The position numbers were made by a program, and so were the translations under genes. This document shows positions 1-7,167 of a stretch of DNA of 14,376 nt, piece after piece. The notes beneath the pieces are model-generated. The model made no database searches, was not told where the DNA came from, and was given only the letters and a program-made list of their open reading frames with translations. Numbering within the stretch: position 1 is the first letter of the stretch; the number at the start of each line of letters is the position of its first letter. This DNA is from JBCBKZ01 sp039026975 (GTDB lineage: Bacteria > Bacteroidota > Bacteroidia > J057): assembly GCA_039026975.1 (NCBI GenBank), contig JBCCLI010000149.1, forward strand, positions 1-14,376, given 5' to 3'.

Positions 1-108
1 ATCTAGCTATATATGCATTTATGGAAAGGTAGGGTAACTTTTTTTTGTCATGATGCATCTTGGAGGGTAGCGCAAATTGTCTTTTTGCTATACCTTGAAC
101 AAAACACT

Positions 109-1329
109 ATGAATTTACCCCGATTTGTCATCAGCCTTATTATTTGTTTCACACTTTCTTCCTGCCATGTGGGTCGTTTCTTTATTTGGAATTTTGCAGA
201 CACTAACGATAAAAATAAGTTTGCTTCTGTGCCTTTGAAAGCGCCAGAGAAAACGTTTCAGTTTACGGCCGTTTCTTCAGAAGAAAATCCGCTTAGCTTA
301 CCTGAGAACATGAAAGTAGATGGAGAATCTTTTGCTTTTGAGCAGGCATTAGCAGAGAGTAAAACGGTCGCTTTTCTTGTCATCCGCAATGATAGCCTAC
401 TCTATGAGAGATATTTAGATGACTATACCCCTCAGACTATTCACACTTCTTTTTCAGTGGCTAAAAGTTTTGTGTCTGCCTTGGTAGGCATAGCCATAGA
501 TGAGGGATACATTACCTCCGTGCAGGAACCTATTTCCACTTATCTACCAGATTTACATCCAGAATTAATAGATACCATTACCATAGAAGATCTTCTGGAT
601 ATGCGTTCAGGAATCACATTTAATGAGGGGTACTTTAATCCCTTTGGGCATGTAGCCAAGTTCTACTATGGGACTAATCTGCGGAAGTTTATCACCCAAC
701 TTAAAAGTGGACAGGCCCCAGATCAGGAGTTTGATTATATTTCTTCAAACCCTCAGATGCTAGGGATAATTCTGGAGAATGCTACCGGGAAACCCCTCTA
801 TGAGTATATGCAGGAAAAAATATGGACTCCCCTGGAAATGGAAACAGATGCTAGCTGGAGTGTGGATAATAAACGTGATAAAATGGTTAAAGCCTTCTGC
901 TGCCTCAATGCTACCGCCAGAGACTTTGCCAAATTTGGGAGGCTGTATCTTAATAATGGCAATTGGAATGGGAAACAGATAGTCTCTGAAAAATGGGTTG
1001 CTCAGTCTACCACCTTTGACAGAGTTAAAAATGGCTTCCAGTATTCTTACCAATGGTGGCACACTCCCTATTATCAGGCAAAAACAGATACCATGAAGCA
1101 ACCAGACCTGTATGATACGGGCAGCTATACCACCAGAGATACCACTACTAACGAGAAGGTCAAACAAACCTATGTGGTCTCCCCCACTTCTCCCTTCCTT
1201 GCTGAGGGGATACTGGGACAGTTTATCTACATTAATCCAGATAAAAACCTCATCATTGTCAGACTAGGGAAGAAATACGGCAAGACATCATGGAAAAGAA
1301 ACTTTAGGAATATTGCCAAGATGAATTGA
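109..1329 (+). CDS. Serine hydrolase, class C beta-lactamase family lipoprotein
   Basis: A 406-residue predicted lipoprotein. Residues 1-18 form a hydrophobic signal peptide ending in the lipobox LSSC, with Cys19 as the lipidated residue, so the enzyme should sit in the periplasm or on a membrane facing it. The catalytic SxxK motif is S116-V-A-K119, and a Tyr motif (Y210, in the FDYISSN stretch) is the expected second element. The C-terminal GILGQ followed by IYINP (about 367-377) matches the third conserved block of the beta-lactamase/DD-peptidase/esterase superfamily. Members include carboxylesterases and D-aminopeptidases as well as beta-lactamases, so the substrate cannot be named. An in-frame ATG at 13 would add 32 residues ahead of the signal peptide; the ATG at 109 places the signal peptide at the N-terminus and is preferred. 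The stop is 60 bp before matB on the same strand, so co-transcription is possible. Confidence 0.88.
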   Translation: MNLPRFVISLIICFTLSSCHVGRFFIWNFADTNDKNKFASVPLKAPEKTFQFTAVSSEENPLSLPENMKVDGESFAFEQALAESKTVAFLVIRNDSLLYERYLDDYTPQTIHTSFSVAKSFVSALVGIAIDEGYITSVQEPISTYLPDLHPELIDTITIEDLLDMRSGITFNEGYFNPFGHVAKFYYGTNLRKFITQLKSGQAPDQEFDYISSNPQMLGIILENATGKPLYEYMQEKIWTPLEMETDASWSVDNKRDKMVKAFCCLNATARDFAKFGRLYLNNGNWNGKQIVSEKWVAQSTTFDRVKNGFQYSYQWWHTPYYQAKTDTMKQPDLYDTGSYTTRDTTTNEKVKQTYVVSPTSPFLAEGILGQFIYINPDKNLIIVRLGKKYGKTSWKRNFRNIAKMN

Positions 1330-1389
1330 GAATATTCCGTGCTTAATCTTCTGAGGATCTATATCTTGTGCCCCTACTACGAACTATTC

Positions 1390-2874
1390 ATGATAGCATT
1401 AATCAAGCGGGCACAAGATTTTTCTACCCGGATAGCTGTGAAAGATCCTCAGGGAGCCTACACCTATGGAGAATTACTTGAAGCTTCTGCACTATTAGCG
1501 GATCAACTCCTGAATGGAAAGTCTTCTCTGGAAGAAGCCAGAATAGGGTTTATGGTAAGGCCGGGCTTCTCCTACGTAAAAACCCAATGGGCCATTTGGC
1601 GTGCAGGCGGGATTGCCGTCCCTATTTGTGTTAGCTATCCTGCCCCCTCCATTCTATATGTGCTGGAAGATGGGCAGGTATCCCAGCTGATAGCTGAAGA
1701 AGAATTTCTTCCTTTGCTACGCCCTCTCAGTGAACAGACAGGTATTCCTATTTTAGGGGAGAAGGGACAGGTAGGTTCACCTGTTACTCTCCCGGAAGTA
1801 CCCCCTTCTGGTAGAGCCATGATACTGTATACCAGTGGGACTACTGGTAAGCCTAAGGGGGTAGTTAGTACGCATGCAGCCATACAAGCACAGATCACAG
1901 CTTTAGTAGATGCATGGCAGTGGCAGGCGGAAGATCATATCCTCAACATTCTTCCCCTCCATCATGTACATGGGATCATAAATGTGATGAGCTGTGCCCT
2001 TTGGTCAGGAGCCTGCTGTGAATTTCTCCCTAAGTTTCAGGAAGAAAAAATCTTTGACGCCTTTTCTAGGGGAGAAATCAACCTTTTTATGGCTGTCCCC
2101 ACCATCTACTATAAATTGATTGCTTATTGGGAAAGCCGAACAGAAAAGGAACGGAAAGAAGTATCTACCAGCTTGCAAACATTCCGGCTAATGGTCTCCG
2201 GTTCTGCCGCCCTACCCATCTCTACCCTGGAAAAATGGAAAGAAATTAGTGGACATACCTTGCTGGAAAGATTTGGGATGACAGAAATGGGAATGGCCAT
2301 TAGCAATCCCTATGAGGGAGAAAGGAGACCAGGGCATATTGGCCAGGCCTTACCTGGCATAACGGTCAGACTGGTAAATGAAGAAAACCAGGAAGTAAAA
2401 GAGGGCCTATCAGGAGAGATTCAGGTAAAAGGCCTCAATGTATTTACAGAATATTGGCAGAAACCAGAAGCTACTCAAGCTACCTTTACAGAGGATGGCT
2501 GGTTTAAGACAGGAGATATAGCTGTCATGGATAAAGGGTATTTTCGGATCTTAGGGAGAAATTCGGTAGACATCATCAAGTCAGGAGGATATAAAATATC
2601 TGCTCTGGAGATTGAGGAAGTTCTCAGGAAGTATCCTGCTATTAAAGACTGTGGCGTGGTAGGGATTCCAGATGATGAGTGGGGGGAGTTGGTCGTAGCG
2701 GGACTGGTAATAGCTGAATCAGAGCTAGATGAAGGCGACTTAAGCACTTGGCTGAAAGAACGACTCCCAGGCTACAAACTTCCGCGTAAATACTTGATAC
2801 TGGATGACCTGCCCCGTAACGTCATGGGAAAAGTGACCAAAAAAGCCCTATCGGCTATGTTTGCAGCCAAATAA
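1390..2874 (+). CDS. matB: Malonyl-CoA synthetase (MatB/ACSF3-like acyl-CoA synthetase)
   Basis: A 494-residue ANL-superfamily adenylate-forming enzyme, predicted to make malonyl-CoA from malonate, CoA and ATP in the cytoplasm. Visible motifs in order are the phosphate-binding loop YTSGTTGKPKG (147-157), PLHHVHG (189-195), FMAVPTIYYKL (233-243), ERFGMTEMGMAISNPYEGER (293-312), GWFKTGD (370-376), the hinge region ILGRNSVDIIKSGGYKIS (387-404) and PRNVMGK with catalytic Lys481. The PLHHVHG, FMAVPT and GMAISNPYEGER blocks are what I recognise from malonyl-CoA synthetases rather than from acetyl- or fatty acyl-CoA ligases. The two malonate-transporter genes directly downstream support this substrate. 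An in-frame GTG at 1339 would add 17 residues with no family counterpart; the ATG at 1390 gives the usual N-terminus. No malonyl-CoA decarboxylase lies nearby, so the product may feed fatty acid or polyketide synthesis. Confidence 0.88.
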   Translation: MIALIKRAQDFSTRIAVKDPQGAYTYGELLEASALLADQLLNGKSSLEEARIGFMVRPGFSYVKTQWAIWRAGGIAVPICVSYPAPSILYVLEDGQVSQLIAEEEFLPLLRPLSEQTGIPILGEKGQVGSPVTLPEVPPSGRAMILYTSGTTGKPKGVVSTHAAIQAQITALVDAWQWQAEDHILNILPLHHVHGIINVMSCALWSGACCEFLPKFQEEKIFDAFSRGEINLFMAVPTIYYKLIAYWESRTEKERKEVSTSLQTFRLMVSGSAALPISTLEKWKEISGHTLLERFGMTEMGMAISNPYEGERRPGHIGQALPGITVRLVNEENQEVKEGLSGEIQVKGLNVFTEYWQKPEATQATFTEDGWFKTGDIAVMDKGYFRILGRNSVDIIKSGGYKISALEIEEVLRKYPAIKDCGVVGIPDDEWGELVVAGLVIAESELDEGDLSTWLKERLPGYKLPRKYLILDDLPRNVMGKVTKKALSAMFAAK

Positions 2875-2982
2875 GATCAAGATTAAGCTTAAGTGTAAGA
2901 TTAAGTTTAAACTTCCACTTAGACTTAAACTTAAACTTACATTTAGACTTCTACTTCTTCTTAGACTTACATTTCTACTTAT
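2875..2982 (+). repeat. Degenerate hexanucleotide array in head-to-head orientation
   Basis: The interval between the matB stop and madL is 18 consecutive six-base units with no slip in register. The left units have the form GNTTAA (GATTAA, GCTTAA, GTTTAA). The right units have the form ACTTAN (ACTTAG, ACTTAA, ACTTAC), with ATTTAG, ACTTCT and TCTTAG variants. TTAAGN and NCTTAA are reverse complements, so the array changes orientation at the perfect palindrome AAGTTTAAACTT (2903-2914). Pairing outward from that centre gives 24 matches in 30 pair positions (2879-2938). The transcript could form a long AU-rich hairpin between matB and madL. Because the units are six bases long, one frame stays open and encodes a Lys/Leu-rich shadow peptide, which I do not regard as a gene. 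Confidence 0.85.
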
Positions 2983-2990
2983 TCTCAGTA

Positions 2991-3365
2991 ATGAAAATTT
3001 ACGGTGTAGCTATGCTCGCAGCCTGTTTCCTGATAGGGAAACTTATGGGTGCCTTTCTGGGTCAACTCCTGCACATAGACGGCAATGTGGGCGGGGTGGG
3101 GTTTGCCATGGCCCTATTGATTCTGGTAAATACCCTTGTATACAAAAGGAAATCCATACCCGAAGAAACCTCCCAGGGCATCTTATTCTGGAGTGGTATG
3201 TACATCCCCATAGTAGTAGCCATGTCTGCTACCCAGCATGTAAAAGCTGCCCTGACGGGAGGATGGATAGCCCTTAGCGTGGGGATTGGAGGCACTTTCG
3301 CTTGTTTTTTGCTGATCCCCCTGGTGGCCAAAATAGGTAAGTCTCAATCCATCAAAGAAAAGTAG
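2991..3365 (+). CDS. madL: Malonate transporter subunit MadL
   Basis: A 124-residue integral membrane protein with four predicted membrane segments (about 4-27, 33-50, 63-81 and 91-113) and a short charged tail. The sequence pattern (GKLMGAFLGQLL near the N-terminus, NVGGVGFAMALLIL in segment 2, GILFWSGMYIPIVVAMSATQ in segment 3) and the length match the MadL family. MadL and MadM together form the malonate carrier known from malonate-decarboxylating bacteria such as Malonomonas, in the inner membrane. Its start is 8 bp after the last hexamer unit and its stop is 3 bp before madM, so the two subunits are translated from one message. Neither subunit is expected to work alone. Whether the coupling ion is sodium or a proton cannot be read from the sequence. 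Confidence 0.9.
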   Translation: MKIYGVAMLAACFLIGKLMGAFLGQLLHIDGNVGGVGFAMALLILVNTLVYKRKSIPEETSQGILFWSGMYIPIVVAMSATQHVKAALTGGWIALSVGIGGTFACFLLIPLVAKIGKSQSIKEK

Positions 3366-3368
3366 GCT

Positions 3369-4118
3369 ATGGAAACGGTTTATGCTCTTATAGCTAAAAA
3401 TGGGTTGGTATTTGCCTTCTTATTTGTGGGCATCATCATGTGGCTATCCTATTGGCTGGCAGCCAAGCTTACCCATAATAAGGTCTCTGGGGCTGCTATT
3501 GCCATTACAGCGGGCCTGGTCATGGCTTATTTCGGGGGAGAGAAAGGGATAGCTTCCTTTCCCTTATTTGCAGGGGTAGCTGTGCTCGGAGGGTCTATGT
3601 TTAGGGACTTTGCCATCGTAGCTACAGCTATGGGCGCTAGCTTCACGGAGATTAAGAAAGCAGGCGTAGCAGGAATTCTTTCTCTATTTATAGGTATAGG
3701 GGTAGCCTTTACTTTCGGTGCTATTACAGCTAGCCTTATGGGCTATGTAGATGTAAAAAGTATGACTACCATAGGGGCTGGCGCATGTACCTACATTGTA
3801 GGGCCCGTTACTGGAGCAGCTATAGGCGCCAGTTCAGATGTGATCGCTATCAGCATAGCTACAGGCGTCATAAAAAGTGTGGTTACTGCTATCCTTACCC
3901 CATTTATTGCACCAAAAATAGGCTTAGACAATCCTAACACAGCCATGGTCTTTGGAGGAATGATAGGTACTACCAGTGGGGTAGCAGCAGGACTAGCTGC
4001 TACTGACCCTAAGTTAGTTCCCTACGGTGCTTTGACAGCTACTTTTTACACAGGGTTAGGCGTCCTACTCTGCCCTTCCATTCTGTACTATCTTACAAGT
4101 TTACTGATGGGATCTTAA
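3369..4118 (+). CDS. madM: Malonate transporter subunit MadM
   Basis: A 249-residue, very hydrophobic protein with about seven or eight membrane segments and little outside them, the usual size and character of MadM. Small-residue-rich motifs such as GPVTGAAIGASSD (145-157) and FGGMIGTTSGVAAGLAATDP (195-214) are typical of this family and may line the transport path. It is the larger partner of MadL, whose gene ends 3 bp upstream, and the pair should import malonate for the MatB enzyme encoded ahead of them. A 73-bp gap follows before the next gene on the same strand. It holds no strong terminator, only a weak 5-bp stem near the stop, so read-through into the YfcC-type gene is likely. Confidence 0.92.
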   Translation: METVYALIAKNGLVFAFLFVGIIMWLSYWLAAKLTHNKVSGAAIAITAGLVMAYFGGEKGIASFPLFAGVAVLGGSMFRDFAIVATAMGASFTEIKKAGVAGILSLFIGIGVAFTFGAITASLMGYVDVKSMTTIGAGACTYIVGPVTGAAIGASSDVIAISIATGVIKSVVTAILTPFIAPKIGLDNPNTAMVFGGMIGTTSGVAAGLAATDPKLVPYGALTATFYTGLGVLLCPSILYYLTSLLMGS

Positions 4119-4191
4119 CTTCTCTAGTTAGGGAAAAACTTATAACTTGGACTTGTACTAATCTCCTATCACTCACACAAGCTGCCTTACC

Positions 4192-5592
4192 TTGAAAAAT
4201 TTGACTTCTTCTCCCAAATGGTATGAAAGAATCCCTCATGCCGTAACCATTCTTTTTGGCATCATAGTTCTGGTTACCATCATGACCTATGTTATCCCTG
4301 CAGGCACCTATGAGCGGGAACTGGTAAATGGTAGGAATAGAGTAATCCCAGGCTCCTATCAGGAACTTCCCTCTTCCCCTATAGGATTACTGGGCATGTT
4401 TGAAGCTGTCCCCTTGGGATTCCGCTCAGCAGTAGATATCATTTTCATTGTGCTTGCCGGTGGAATCATGTTCGGTCTCATGGAGAAATCACAGGCGGTG
4501 GAGAATAGTGTTGGCTCTCTGGTGAAACTTATGGGGCCTGACAATAAGTACCTGCTTGTGGTGATCATGACCTTTGTCTTTGGCTTTTTGGGCGTAGCAG
4601 TAGGCTATGAGAATAACATAGCCATGGTGCCTATAGCGGCTGTCTTAAGCTTAGCCATAGGAGGAGACCTGATTTTGGCAGCAGGAATTTCAGCAGGGGC
4701 TATGACAGTGGGATTTGGGCTTTCTCCCATCAACCCTTACACAGTGGGAACGGGTCATAACCTGGCTGAACTCCCTTTGTATTCAGGTGCCGGGCTTAGG
4801 ACTGTCTTGTGTTTCCTGGGATTAAGTATGATGGCCTGGGTAAATGTTAGGTACCTGAAAAGAATCATAAAAGATCCAGTCAGAAGCTTAGGAAAAGGGT
4901 TGGATGAAGAAGGGATGGCCCTTTCAAGGCCTATTTCTTCTTATTCTATGACTGCTGCTAACTGGCTGGTAATTCTCATTTTTCTCCTGGGATTAGCAGT
5001 AATTTTATATGGGATTAAGCAGTTCCAATGGCATATCGTAGAGCTATCAGCCATTTTTCTCATGATAGGCTTAGCCTCGGGTCTGGTTTCAGGTATGCGT
5101 GCTACGGACATTAGCAATACTGTCTTGGAGGGAGTAAGTAAAGCTGCTCCAGGAGCTTTTATGGTAGGCTATGCCACCACCATAAAAGTGCTGATGGAAC
5201 AAGGTAAAATTGCAGACACCATTTCCAATAGCCTGGCTAATATGCTGGAGGGACTACCCTTATATCTGGCTGCCATCAGCATGTCCCTATCCCAATGTGT
5301 CATCAATCTGTTTATTCCTTCGGGAAGTGGGCAGGCGCTCGCTACCCTACCCGTCATGCTTCCTCTGGGTGAAGTCCTAGGATTAACAAACCAAACTACC
5401 ATACTGGCTTTTCAGATAGGAGATGGGGTGACTAACCTGATCAACCCCACCTTAGGTGGCTTAATTGCCATGTTGGCCCTATGTAGGGTACCCCTGGACA
5501 GATGGCTACGATTTATTTTTCCACTTATGCTCATGGTTCTCGCGGTCTCTTGGGTTACCCTTTTGGTTGCGGTTGCTATAGGATATAGCTAG
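4192..5592 (+). CDS. YfcC-family / C4-dicarboxylate anaerobic carrier-like permease
   Basis: A 466-residue inner-membrane carrier with about eleven or twelve hydrophobic segments. The N-terminal RIPHAVTILFG followed by YVIPAGTYERE, the SPINPYTVGTGH motif (178-189), NLFIPSGSGQA (372-382) and GDGVTNLINPT (410-420) are characteristic of the YfcC group in the DcuC-like/ArcD-like carrier superfamily. The two PSGSGQA/GDGVTN blocks probably form re-entrant substrate-site loops. Members have been linked to amino acids, peptides or dicarboxylates, and the exact substrate is unknown. The N-terminus requires the TTG at 4192 (or a second TTG at 4201). There is an in-frame stop at 4159-4161 with no ATG after it until residue 31, inside the first membrane segment. 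An ArgE-type deacylase starts 32 bp downstream, suggesting the cargo is an N-acyl amino acid or similar. Confidence 0.85.
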   Translation: MKNLTSSPKWYERIPHAVTILFGIIVLVTIMTYVIPAGTYERELVNGRNRVIPGSYQELPSSPIGLLGMFEAVPLGFRSAVDIIFIVLAGGIMFGLMEKSQAVENSVGSLVKLMGPDNKYLLVVIMTFVFGFLGVAVGYENNIAMVPIAAVLSLAIGGDLILAAGISAGAMTVGFGLSPINPYTVGTGHNLAELPLYSGAGLRTVLCFLGLSMMAWVNVRYLKRIIKDPVRSLGKGLDEEGMALSRPISSYSMTAANWLVILIFLLGLAVILYGIKQFQWHIVELSAIFLMIGLASGLVSGMRATDISNTVLEGVSKAAPGAFMVGYATTIKVLMEQGKIADTISNSLANMLEGLPLYLAAISMSLSQCVINLFIPSGSGQALATLPVMLPLGEVLGLTNQTTILAFQIGDGVTNLINPTLGGLIAMLALCRVPLDRWLRFIFPLMLMVLAVSWVTLLVAVAIGYS

Positions 5593-5624
5593 CTTGCTAT
5601 ATATTCTAACATCAGCCATTACTT

Positions 5625-6776
5625 TTGACAGCACAGGACATACTCTCAGCACTTGTTTCTTTCCCAGTTTTTGGAGGAGATAGCAATCTCAGTATTATCC
5701 ACTGGATCAGAGATTATATTTTAGAACAGGGCATCATGCCTACCCTGGTTCCTAATGAAGAAGGAAATAAGGCATCCCTCCATTGCCGAATAGGCCCTGC
5801 TGTAGATGGGGGGGTCATTCTCTCTGGACATACAGATGTGGTGCCTGTAGAAGGGCAGGAATGGACTACGGATCCTTTCACCCTGACAGATGGAGGGGAT
5901 GGAAAGCTGTACGGGAGGGGAAGCTGTGATATGAAGGGCTTCATAGCTTGCTGTTTAGCGGCTCTACCCGAGATGATGAAGGCAGAGCTGAAGCGCCCCA
6001 TCTACTTTGCCTTTTCTTATGATGAAGAAATAGGCTGTCTGGCAGCACCCGAACTGGTAGAACACATTAAGTCCTCTTATACTGAGAAGCCTACATATGC
6101 ATTAATTGGAGAACCTTCTCTCCTCCAGCCTATAGTAGGCCAAAAAGGCATTACCGTTTACCATACACATGTCAATGGATCTGCCGGACATAGTAGCAGG
6201 ATTAGACAGGAAGTCAGCGCCATACATGAGTCTGCCAGGCTTATTCTCTGGATAGAAAATAAGATGAATGAGTTGGTAGCGGCTGGGCATATAGATGACA
6301 GATTCTCCCCACCCCATACTTCTCTGCATTCCGGTATGATACAGGGCGGAATAGCCCATAATGTCATTTCAGACAAAGCGGATTTTATATGGGATGTACG
6401 CAACGTCCCTATGGACAAGGTAGCAGACATACGTGCAGCCTTTGACGCCCACTGCAGGACAGTAGAAGAACAGCTAAGACCCATCTTCCCGGAGTTTCAG
6501 ATCGCTACAGAGGTTCATCATCCGCCCGTTCCACCCCTTGATACTACCCTGGATCAGGACATAGTATCCTGGATTCAACAGCTAAGTGGCCAAATGGAGC
6601 TAGGCGCTGTCTCTTATGCAGCAGAAGCCGGTCAGTTTGCTGAAGGGGGCTTCCAGGCCGTAATATGCGGTCCCGGGTCTATAGAACAAGCCCACCGCGC
6701 CGATGAATTTATCGCTAAGGACCAGCTAGAAAAAGGGGTAGAGATGATAGGGCGGATCATTCAAGATCTTAGCTAA
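5625..6776 (+). CDS. argE: ArgE-type N-acetylornithine / N-acyl amino acid deacetylase (M20 family)
   Basis: A 383-residue cytoplasmic di-metal hydrolase of the M20 family, predicted to remove the acyl group from an N-acyl amino acid such as N-acetylornithine. Predicted metal ligands are H69 (SGHTDVVPV), D102 (SCDMKG), E135 (SYDEEIG), E163 (GEPS) and H357 (AHRADE). D71 and E134 are the usual supporting and general-base residues, and H189 lies in the dimerisation domain. The motifs KLYGRG, LKRPI and FSYDEEIGCL point to the ArgE clade rather than to DapE or PepT. No other arginine-biosynthesis gene is nearby, and its partner is a permease, so a catabolic or scavenging role on an imported N-acyl amino acid is at least as likely as ornithine synthesis. 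The only reasonable start is TTG 5625, because an in-frame stop lies at 5607-5609 and the next ATG is at residue 38. Confidence 0.85.
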   Translation: MTAQDILSALVSFPVFGGDSNLSIIHWIRDYILEQGIMPTLVPNEEGNKASLHCRIGPAVDGGVILSGHTDVVPVEGQEWTTDPFTLTDGGDGKLYGRGSCDMKGFIACCLAALPEMMKAELKRPIYFAFSYDEEIGCLAAPELVEHIKSSYTEKPTYALIGEPSLLQPIVGQKGITVYHTHVNGSAGHSSRIRQEVSAIHESARLILWIENKMNELVAAGHIDDRFSPPHTSLHSGMIQGGIAHNVISDKADFIWDVRNVPMDKVADIRAAFDAHCRTVEEQLRPIFPEFQIATEVHHPPVPPLDTTLDQDIVSWIQQLSGQMELGAVSYAAEAGQFAEGGFQAVICGPGSIEQAHRADEFIAKDQLEKGVEMIGRIIQDLS

Positions 6777-6803
6777 CAGGTTAAGTTAGCAGCTTCTTTT
6801 TTT
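6772..6803 (+). terminator. Intrinsic terminator after the malonate/ArgE block
   Basis: A 6-bp stem, GCTAAC (6772-6777) with GTTAGC (6785-6790) and a 7-base loop, is followed after six bases by a run of seven T (6797-6803). The left arm contains the argE stop codon. Stem and T-tract position fit a rho-independent terminator for the + strand operon that begins at matB or earlier. The stem is short, so efficiency may be modest. Confidence 0.6.
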
Positions 6804-7167
6804 CCTAAGCTCATAGTCTAAGGATTATCAACCTCAAAGAAATAAGTAAAAATAGTCCATTATCTGCCACCATTTCGTTTTATTCACGTATACTAAATAA
6901 CATGAATCGAGTATTATCCGGTATTCCCTACTTTTCATATAACCTTTCAATAGGTTGTGCAATTAATAGGTAATTACATAATACGATTCATTTCTAGCAC
7001 AACGTCAAATTCCCTAACTGGTGATCTAAGGTAACTATGGCAGACTGTTCACGTCTGCTTACTTACGCTATGGTGAATTCTCTACACTTACGCTAGGTAG
7101 CTGTGGGATTTTCATCCATACAATGCATTGTTCTATTCATTAACCTATTAACCAGTTTTCTTGAGCC
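6804..7167. other. Gene-free region upstream of the secreted-protein gene
   Basis: Together with the preceding terminator this is a 391-bp gap between two + strand genes. I find no tRNA, riboswitch or convincing sigma consensus of the Bacteroidota type (TAnnTTTG). A 23-codon ATG ORF at 6902-6973 has no recognisable content. The right half holds a small stem, GCAGAC (7040-7045) with GTCTGC (7053-7058), and the direct repeats described separately. The promoter of the downstream gene should lie here, but I cannot place it. Confidence 0.5.
7061..7095. repeat. Two direct copies of ACTTACGCTA, 25 bp apart
   Basis: The ten-base sequence ACTTACGCTA occurs at 7061-7070 and 7086-7095, a centre-to-centre spacing of 25 bp. 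A shorter repeat, CTATGG, flanks the nearby stem at 7035-7040 and 7068-7073. The copies lie 73-107 bp ahead of the secreted-protein start codon, where activator sites could be expected. Function is unknown, and chance repetition is possible. Confidence 0.4.

Noticed and set aside
760..1167. 135-codon - strand ORF inside the serine hydrolase
   Set aside because: It is the complement of a gene with conserved catalytic motifs, and no independent evidence supports it.
2861..3277. ORF on the + strand with a Lys/Leu-rich start overlapping matB, the hexamer array and madL
   Set aside because: The frame is open only because the array has a six-base period. The repetitive peptide is low complexity, and the rest is out of frame with the clear madL gene.
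4117..4131. TAACT/AGTTA stem at the madM stop as a terminator
   Set aside because: It has only 5 pairs and no T-run follows.
5583..5602. ATATAGC/GCTATAT stem around the YfcC-gene stop codon
   Set aside because: It is a 7-bp AT-rich stem with no T-tract, between genes that are probably co-transcribed; likely chance.
6902..6973. 23-codon ATG ORF in the intergenic region
   Set aside because: It is too short, with no ribosome site or recognisable content; expected by chance in AT-rich DNA.
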